From positions 1,054,001-1,118,000 of the forward strand of contig NC_045430.1 of NCBI RefSeq assembly GCF_902635505.1: a DNA stretch of 64,000 bases, read 5' to 3'. This stretch comes from Sarcophilus harrisii. Its lineage: Eukaryota; Chordata; Mammalia; Dasyuromorphia; Dasyuridae. The position numbers were made by a program, and so were the translations under genes. Numbering within the stretch: the stretch's first letter is position 1; each line of letters starts with the position of its first letter. Shown one piece after another: positions 44,300-64,000 of this stretch. The notes under the pieces are model-generated. The model searched no databases. It had not been told where the DNA came from and saw nothing but the letters and a program-made list of their open reading frames with translations.

Positions 44300-46890
44300 G
44301 GTTGGCTAGCAAGTCACCACATGGGAGGCATTTGGACCCACGTCCCCGACTCAGCGTCCACATCCTCCGGCCACACTTTGTGGCCTCTAAGCCGAGGGGG
44401 ACGCGGGCTCCCAAATGTGGCCCCCATGGCAGGATGAGCCTGGCCCCTGGGAGCAGGGCCCCGGGGGACCCCCCAGCCACCCTCTGGGATCATGGAGGTG
44501 GTCTCTGAGACACAGCTGAGCCGGGCTGGGGGATGTCTGTGGGGATGCTCTATGGGAGAAATGACTGTGATTGTGGAGGAGCCAAACACTGGACGTGGCT
44601 CGGGCCTGGGAGATGCAGGGGCCTCCCCCACCCCTGCCCTGAGCGTGCAGCAGGAGGCCAAATATAGGCAAGGGAAGGCTGGGTCCCCCGGCGCCCAGAC
44701 CGCCGCCCCCCCCCACCCGGCGAGCCAGCAGCTCAGCCCCCACTTCTTGGAAGAAGCCGTGCAGCTCTGGGATGTAAATATTTGTACCAGGAGGACGCAA
44801 GCCGCTGAAGTCAGGCTTGGCTCCTGGGGACTCCCTCCCCTCCCCCACAGGGCCCTCGCCCCCCCCCCCCCGGGTCTGGGCAGCCCATCTCACATACATC
44901 CCCTCCCCCGGGGTGACCCGCTGTGGCCGGCCCCTCGTTCACCTTCTCTGAAGCGGGGCAACAGCCTCCCGAGGGGTCTCCCTGCCCCGGGCTCCCCCAC
45001 CTCCACCCTCCCCCAAGGGCTTCCAAAAGCCACCCCTTCCCCCACAATGGCTCCCTCTGGCCTCCCCCCTACCTTTCCAGACTCCTGAGCCCACTCAGGA
45101 CCGTGTAGCCCATGCCTGTTAGAACACGGCCCTCAGCTGGCCCGCCTGGGGGACTGCAGTGCCCTCTCCTTGCCGGGTCTAGGTTCAAACCCCTCCTTGC
45201 CCTCCAGCCTGGCTCACAGTTCTTTAGCACTTGGACCAGGGATGTCAAGGCTGCCCAAGAATAGGGGAAGGAGTTTATAACAAAGCCGGGGGCCTCTCTA
45301 ATGCCTGGAATCCAAGGGCCAGCTGCTACTCAGGGGGGAGACCCTTGCGAGGGTCTGTGATGAGCATAAAGCATCTCAGGCCCCATGTCTGGGGTGCTGG
45401 GCTCAGGCTAAGGGTGCACCCCAGGCCCCATGAACTCCAAGTCCCTGGCTCCAGGCAGATGAGAGCCAGGAAGGTCCCCTTGGGCCAGGATCATAGAGGC
45501 CCCACCCTGGGCCCCCAAGGAAAGTCACAGCAAAGGTGACGTAGATGAGGCCATTCTTGTAAATAGACACTGCAGCCTGACGCAATTCCAGGAGAGTTCT
45601 CTGACCACTAGTTTTCTGTGGAAAATGACTAAGCCAGCAGACGCCTGCTTGGCTGCCGTCATGGGTTCTTAAGGAAAGTCAGTGGTATCTAGTCCCTCTC
45701 CAGGAGCTGCTGCCCCTCCTTGGGGGCTCCTGGCAGTCCCAGGCTCTCCCCGGCTTCTCAACCCCATCCCTCCCTCAGGGGCTGCAGGCCAGTCACAGGC
45801 TCCCTCTCCCCCTCTCCGGGGCTCCTGGCTGGTGCCTCCAGCACAGACCCTGCCTGGCTCCCTTCTGGTGACTGGCCTCTCCCCCAGGGTCTATCCTGCC
45901 TTGGCTCTGCCTCTGATTTTGCTCTAGATCAGAGCAGCAAGAGCAGCCCCCCTTTCTTGGGGTTCAGGGTTGGCACATTGTCAGCCCCTCGCAGTAAATG
46001 GTGACAGGGCCAAGGTCTTGTTTTAAGTTGAGGCCCAGAGCAGGGCCCCAGCCTTGTCTTCTGGCTGGCCAGGGCCCTTTGGGGTATGCCTTGGGGGTAC
46101 CCGAGGCCCCAGGCTGAGAGCTGGAAGGGAGCCTGCTCAGAGGCTGTGCCCAACAACCCCTCACCCTTCATGTTGCAAATGAGGAAACAGAGGCCCTTGG
46201 AGAGGGGCAGTGACCTGACCTTGGACTCCACCCTGGGTCTGTCCCCTGTTTCCCTCTCTGTGTCTCCCCAGAGGCCACAAGGAGGCAGCCTGTTGCCATT
46301 ACTCTTTGGTTTTAAGGGGCTGCATGGGACATAGTGGGAGGCAGCTGGAACCTGGTGCTGGGCTTTCCCATTCCAGTGGGTTCTGACCTGCAGCTGGATC
46401 CCTCCATTAATGCCTTGGGCAGCTCCCACGTGGCTCATTGCTGCCCTCCAGAGGTCAACTGGTTTTTTAAAAATAAATTATTTTCAATGAATAAAAATCT
46501 GTCTCCTCTCCTTCCCATGTCTCCCTAGCCTGAGGATTCAAAATCTGTATAATGACTATCTAAAGTCAAACTAAACGGACTTCCACACTCACCCTCTCCA
46601 GGATGCATCTCCTTTTTCCTCCTGGGTCCATCATCCTTCCATGGTGTGTGTATGGGGGGGGAGTAGGTACGCTGGACCTCTGTCCTGGAATGGTGGTCGT
46701 TGGCAATCACATTGAGGGGAGGATGTCAAGTCTTTCCAGTCTGTTTGCTTTTAGTAAAAATGGCTCTCCTGGTCCTGCTCAGCTTCCTCTGGGATAGTTC
46801 CCACACATCTCCCCAGATTTCTCTGTATCTCCCCCTTTCTCATTTCTACATTTCTTCCTTTCATCCCAGTGGTCACTTGAACCCCCATTG
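44300..46890. other. Intergenic, no gene recognised
   Basis: GC-rich with proline-coding shadows, a pyrimidine-rich stretch at 44830-45080, loosely repeated ggctcctggc/caggctccc text at 45700-45900 and a MIR core near 46170. No splice-flanked homologous exon seen. Confidence 0.5.
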
Positions 46891-46894
46891 CTGC

Positions 46895-47070
46895 TCAACT
46901 CATCCCACTGCCATCCGGACCCATCTTATCACCATCAGGATCCATCCCACTGTCATCAGGACCCATCCCACTGCCATCAGGACCCATCCTATCACCATCA
47001 GGACCCATCCTATCGCTATCAGGACCCATTCTATCGCCATCAGGACCCATCCCACTGCCATCATCTCCCA
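46895..47070 (+). repeat. Minisatellite, about 18 bp
   Basis: About ten copies of catcaggacccatcccac/tatc variants. It encodes a T/H-rich shadow peptide on the + strand that should not be taken for a gene. Confidence 0.9.
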
Positions 47071-47394
47071 TCCTACGTGGCTCCTACAAGGTCAGGAGAG
47101 TGGTTGCCCAGAGAGAAGCCATATAATCTTAGTCTGGAGTTACCCTGTGTCTTCCCCCCTCTTAAAATTTCAAAGCTCTTCACAGAACCAGGTTTCCAGC
47201 CCCAGGGCTTCACTTATACCTTCCTTTGGGGACCCCAACTCTACCCCTCCATAAAATTCCCTTCCATAAAACGAAAGAGTTGGGTGTGCTTTCTAGGCCT
47301 CATTTGTAAGGTCCTTCCTGGCTTTGATATTCTCTGTCTATCATGATAGTAATGTTCCTAATGCCTTAGGAAGTACACTTTGGTTTGGGGGTTT

Positions 47395-47645
47395 TTATAA
47401 TCTACATGTATGTTAACTTTTTAAAAAATACACATTTCTTTATGAATCATGTTGAGAGAGAAAAATCAGAAAGGAAAAAAACTACAAGAAAAAAATTGGG
47501 ACATAGCACGCGTTGATTTACATTCAATTTCCAATATGCAGATGGCATATTCTATCCAAAGTTTATTGAAATTGCCTTGGATCACTGAACTGTTGAGAAG
47601 AACCAAGACTTTCCAAGTTGATCATTGTGGAAATACACTTTGACA
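47395..47645 (-). repeat. Marsupial retroposon, reverse copy
   Basis: On + reads tttatgaatcatgttgagag, then agaaaaatcagaaaggaaaa, gcgttgatttacattcaatt and gatcactgaactgttgagaa, the complement of the internal part of the element seen at 52518-53040. Confidence 0.7.
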
Positions 47646-48720
47646 AAAAGTATGTTTGCTTTAAAATAGATTTTTTTAGGTCAATTGTATAAAGTGAAAG
47701 TAGAATACAGAAACAATTCATTCTTGCCCCCAGTATTATCAAATTGGTCACTGAATATTTCTATAGATTGCTTTAATGTCCTGGGCCATATTTTTACTGA
47801 ACATTTTCACATCAGTTTTTCCTTTATTGGGATTGAGCTCCACAATTTTCTTTCTAGGCTCTATCATTCCACATATTGAATATTGGGATAAAATTATCTC
47901 CATTTAGGAATATATCTTTTATTCATATTCCCTTCCCTGGTGACTATTTTTATTGCATGTCTATTAAGAAAGCTCTTAATATTTCTCCATTTTACACATA
48001 ATTATGAGTTATTTATGCCCAAGCATTCACTGTTTTCATAGGTATGGCATAAGTATGCTCTTTAATATAACCATTCAATAATTACCAGAATCATATCAAA
48101 ACTATCTTTTTTTCACTGTTATATTCTATATTTCAATGTTATATGATTTCTATCTTTCTTTTTAAACTTAGAAAGTCCTGAGAATTTTGAAATCATTTTC
48201 TTCCTATCAAAATATCATTATATTTTAGGGTTTTCCCAAAGAACTAAAATGCTACACCATTCTATGCACATAGATTTATATTTACTATGTTGTTTCATTT
48301 TTCTAATCCCCTTTAATTTACTTTTAAAAATTATCTCTGTGGCTTGTTCTTTAATTCTGTCTCTGAATCTATTTAAAGCATAATGTGTTTTCCTTTTGTT
48401 TCTCTTGAGAGCATCTATTTTGATCTATTTAGTCTTACTTGAAATCATGGTTTTAACTCCTGCACTTTTGATTCAATCAAAACATAATAAATTTATTGCA
48501 GCCCTTCAATTTAACTCTATATGTTTATGTTTCAAATAAGTTTCTTCTATGCAGAAAATTATGGGGTTCTGTCTCATCATCTAGCCTCTCTTCCATTTTG
48601 TGGTTGAGTTTAGTCCATTTAAAGTTATAATTGGTAAGTTGTTTTCCTCTTCCTCAAATTCTGTTACATTCATTTTTTTAAAAGCAGCACTGCAGTTTGG
48701 TTTATTTGAAAGAAATGGAT
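47646..48720 (-). repeat. Decayed L1 (LINE-1) ORF2 fragment, minus orientation
   Basis: A/T-rich. Around 48430-48640 the + strand shows the reverse complement of the L1 ORF2 end: aactcctgcacttttgattc, then a tctatgcagaaaattatggg-like stretch and tttagtccatttaaagttat. Many stops in all frames. Confidence 0.65.
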
Positions 48721-48824
48721 CCTATTCTTCCCCTATAACTACCCACTTCCTTATACCCCCCCACCTCCACTTGGCCCAAGTTCAGATTCTTTAATGCAAT
48801 TTTTCATGAGATGAGAGGTCACGG

Positions 48825-49480
48825 ATTTTGAGCTGGGCATCTCAAACTCAACATGTCCAAAACAGGCAAAATATGTCCAAAATTTTATCTTTTGTGACTT
48901 TGACTTCATTGGTGCTACCCCTGAATTATCTTCCTCAAAAAAAAGAAATTAAAAAAAAAATTCTTCTCCTCCTCACCACTGTCATCCCAGTGATAAAGGT
49001 CAACAACTTTGGTGTCATCCTTAACTCTTCAAGACCCTCCACCCCCATAGCGATTCTCTTGTCAGGACTTCTGCTTCGGCTTCCACAATGTCCCATGCCC
49101 ATCACTTTCTCTCCACACCTAGAATCACCATCCCTGTTTAGCCCCCATCACCTCCTACCTGGACTATTGCAATGTCTGCCTCTAATGTCCTCCTCCTTCA
49201 ATCTAGGATCCATTCAATCGTCTTTAGTTTCTTATACATTTATACAGAATTATTGTATACATGACTCCCTTCACACAATCCAGTCTAACTGGCTTTTCTG
49301 TAGATCCTCACCCAATAATTCATCTCCCACTCTGGGCCATCCCTCCTGACCTCTGCTTCTTAAAATCTCGTTTCTTTCTGATCCCTGCTCAAATACTCCA
49401 TGTGAAACTTTCTGGGGGCCCTGAATTTTTGGTATCCCCCCAATTCCATGACCTCGTATTTACTGACCCTGTATTTCTTG
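48825..49480 (+). repeat. L2 (LINE-2) ORF2 3' fragment
   Basis: Reads atctcaaactcaacatgtcc, aaaacaggcaaaatatg, tttggtgtcatccttaactc, acctcctacctggactattg and caatgtctgcctctaatgtc, then cttctgatccctgctcaaat-like text. An internal A-run interrupts it at 48935-48960. Old and diverged. Confidence 0.8.
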
Positions 49481-51690
<2,210 letters not shown>

Positions 51691-51699
51691 TCTGTAGAC

Positions 51700-52380
51700 A
51701 TAAAAAAGGGGGAATATGTTTGCTTGGTGTCTCTCCATTTCCAGTTTTTATAAACAATTACACCACGTCGAATCTGGCTTCTGGGTCACTGGGCCTCCCA
51801 AGAGCACGGAGGTGCTTCCCCTGTGGCAGATCTCGCCTCTCCATCCACCATTCCGTCTTTGCCGGATCAGATGGCCGCCAGCCCCCAACTGCTGCCGACA
51901 CTCAGTTGGTCCTGGTTCCCCAGCTTTGGTCCTTGAGGGGAGGGATAAGGGTGGACAGATCGATCCCCTCCCGAGAGAATTCTGAACTTGGGCCAGTGGC
52001 ACTTCCTCTGTTTGCCATCAGGTGGAGCTTTGCGGCTTCATGACTCCTTTTCGCATCCAGAAGGGGTTTCCGTCTGCTCCAACAATGGACTCTATAATGT
52101 TTCATGGACTGGTCTCCCAGGGCTAAGCACTGACTCCAGTCACAGAGAGACTCCGGTCACAGAGAGAGAACCTTGCTGACACACGAGAAGCGGCTGAGCC
52201 TTTCCGGAAGGGTGACATCCTTACCAGCATATCTGTGACCTGGTGGAAACAGGCTCATCCTTAACCTGAACAGGGAGGACCCAAGCTCAGGCTCAGCCTC
52301 TGACGGCTGCCCCGTGTTTGTGTGTCTGTCAGTCCTCAGACGTAATTTTATCACATGCCTCTACCCGCATGTGTCAGGGA
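51700..52380 (+). mobile_element. Possible solo LTR-element 3' end (fossil)
   Basis: A short polypurine tract at 51702-51714 (A-run then G-run) is followed by TG, the arrangement at a retroviral 3' LTR boundary, with a T/G-rich stretch near 52310-52340 that could be a U5-like part. No coding region is recognised. The end is a guess, the family is unknown, and it is old and broken if real. Confidence 0.22.
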
Positions 52381-52517
52381 GGGGGCTTCCAAACGAACCT
52401 CCCCGTCAGAATTTTTTCTGGTCACTCGTCATGACGGTGTGACTTGGCCAAAGCCCATCGTGGGCGCGCTCCCCTGCACCTTAAAACTGAGGCCATCGGG
52501 GCAAGCAGTCTAAACAA

Positions 52518-53040
52518 ACATGGCTGAGTAATCAATGGAATATCAAGGAATGGAAAATAATGGAATATTCTTGTTCTATAAGAATATTGAGCAAGCTGAT
52601 TCCAGAAAAGCCTAGAAAGACCGACATGAACTCATGGAGAGGGAAATTGAAGAGAACCTGGAAAACACTGTATACAGTAACAAGATTGTGTGAAGATCAA
52701 CTGGGACGGATGTGGCTCTTCTCAGCAATGCAGTGATTCAAGGCAATTGCAATAGACTCGGGATGGAAAATAGCACCTGCATCCAGAGAGAGAACTAGGA
52801 AGACTGAATGTGGATCACAGCAGAGGACTCTTGTAGTTTTTCCTTTTGATTTGATTTTTTCTTGTACCACACGACAAATGTGCTCTATAGAATTGGACAT
52901 ATTTAACCTATATCAGATTGCTTGCTGTCTTGGGGAGGGGAAGGGAAGGGAAGGTGGCCGGAAAATTGAGAACACAAAGCTTGACAAAAATGAAAGTTGA
53001 AAACTATCCATATGTATTTGGAAAAAGAAAATACAACTGA
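52518..53040 (+). repeat. Marsupial retroposon 3' end, longest forward copy
   Basis: Reads ttctataagaatattgagca, gattccagaaaagcctagaa, agaccgacatgaactcatgg, caagattgtgtgaagatcaa, gatgtggctcttctcagcaa and gaatgtggatcacagcagag, then the G/A-rich tail to 53035. This is the most complete copy and the reference for the other four. Confidence 0.82.
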
Positions 53041-53081
53041 GAGAGAGGAGAGCGAGAGTGTGAGCCAGAGTGATAGAGACA

Positions 53082-53132
<51 letters not shown>

Positions 53133-53135
53133 AGC
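53041..53135. repeat. (AC)n(AG)n compound microsatellite
   Basis: About ten AC units (53079-53098) followed by about sixteen AG units (53099-53130), at the tail of the preceding retroposon. Confidence 0.9.
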
Positions 53136-53920
53136 AAATATTTCTGAGCACCAGATGGAAAGTGGTCCTTAGGCTGTACTAGGTGGGAGGAGACAGACTA
53201 GACGTTGGGAGACCAATTAGGTGTCTAAAGCTGCCATACCATAGTCTGTGGGGACCCAAAATAGAGTATCTAGAGGCCACTAGGGGGAGGGAGACCTGAG
53301 TTCTAATCTACCTTCAGTTCCTTCCCAGCTAAGGGACAAGTTATTCCCCTCTCAGGTTCCTCCTCTGTGCAATGGCAATAGTACCAGTACCTCCCTCATC
53401 CCGGATCACATTGGGAAAGCATTTGCACGGGTTCTATCAGTGATGGCTAAGAAGGTTGTTGAGCTCTCAAGAGAAGGTGGGTATGGGACACGTGGCCTTT
53501 TCCCCTGTGATCAGCTGAAATTGTGCAAGATGGTGGAGTCCAAACATTTGTTCCTCCAAGGCCCATCCACCTTTGGGCTCTCTCAGGCCCACTTCATAGT
53601 TGCTTCTGTCAGGAAGCCCTCCTGACCCTGGGGACCTCACCCATGTCTGATTTCCCAGAGCCCTTTGCAGGGACCCCTCCTCTGCACTGCCCTTCACCCA
53701 CCCCAATCTCATCCCCACTGCCATCAGAGGAGAAGCCTCCCCAGGGCGGCCCGCCCGCCCACCATCCTCACCGCCAGGTTCCCGTGGATTTTTGAAAAAT
53801 AATCAAAGGGAACCAGAGTGATTGAAGACGCTTGGAAAGTTCCCAGCAAGGAGCGTCCGGGGAGGAGAGGGTTGGCCCTGAGACAGATGTTTCCAATTTA
53901 TGAATTGTGACCGAAAGTGA

Positions 53921-63830
<9,910 letters not shown>

Positions 63831-64000
63831 CTAAGAGGAAAAACCAGAAAAACAACAATCCCGGCCCAGGTAATCACTTCCCGGGCAGGCTATTTGTTTA
63901 GCTGAGACAGCTCAGCTCAGGAGTAAAGGCAGTTTTATGAGGCAGGATGGTCCTAGAGGGAGGTTCTAGACCTGGGAATCAAGACGCTCTGTGCTGAATA

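Noticed and set aside
46895-47254. Histidine/threonine-rich frames on the + strand
   Set aside because: They come from the 18-bp minisatellite and end in unrelated sequence.
47646-48720. Ancient protein-coding gene in A/T-rich DNA
   Set aside because: Matches the reverse complement of an L1 ORF2 end and has stops in all frames.

Overview
The window is mammalian nuclear DNA from a marsupial (metatherian). The genes have split exons with GT-AG introns, CpG-rich promoters and clear homology to human proteins. The interspersed repeats are of marsupial type: tRNA-derived SINEs whose reverse strand reads as a poly-T followed by a gaggcagttggggttaag-type block, several copies of an abundant retroposon 3' end, decayed L1, and old L2/MIR. 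The species cannot be fixed from the sequence alone.

Layout. (1) 497-22135, + strand: the 3' half of CELSR1, an adhesion GPCR/atypical cadherin, running from the second laminin-G domain through the EGF, laminin-EGF, HormR and GAIN domains, part of the seven-helix bundle and the cytoplasmic tail to the stop at 20514. (2) 22136-26673: convergent gene boundary, mostly SINE/MIR remnants. (3) 26674-30698, - strand: complete 11-exon TRMU, the mitochondrial tRNA 2-thiouridylase. (4) 31693-39400, - strand: GTSE1, a microtubule and p53-regulating G2/S-phase protein, with a non-coding first exon in a CpG-rich promoter. (5) 39400-42652, + strand: CpG-rich DNA and a possible unrecognised two-exon gene for a 44-residue single-pass membrane peptide. 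(6) 42653-53900: repeat-rich DNA (retroposon 3' ends, L1, L2, a possible LTR). (7) 53921-63791, - strand: TTC38, missing its first exon (outside the window) and most of its C-terminus. CELSR1 / TRMU / GTSE1 / TTC38 in this order and orientation is the mirror image of human 22q13.31, so it is conserved synteny.

Sequence quality matters here. Two blocks (about 9.7-11.88 kb and 12.54-14.75 kb) are homopolymer-run noise that begins and ends inside CELSR1 exons and replaces most of the membrane-helix exons. A 1.5-kb purine tract at 54.05-55.57 kb, entered through a similar noisy junction, lies where TTC38 C-terminal exons are expected. A GTSE1 exon end is present twice beside long poly-C runs, with different errors in each copy. 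These look like consensus or gap-filling faults, not gene decay. The four named genes do not form one pathway: CELSR1 acts in planar cell polarity, TRMU in mitochondrial translation and GTSE1 in mitosis; TTC38 has no settled role.
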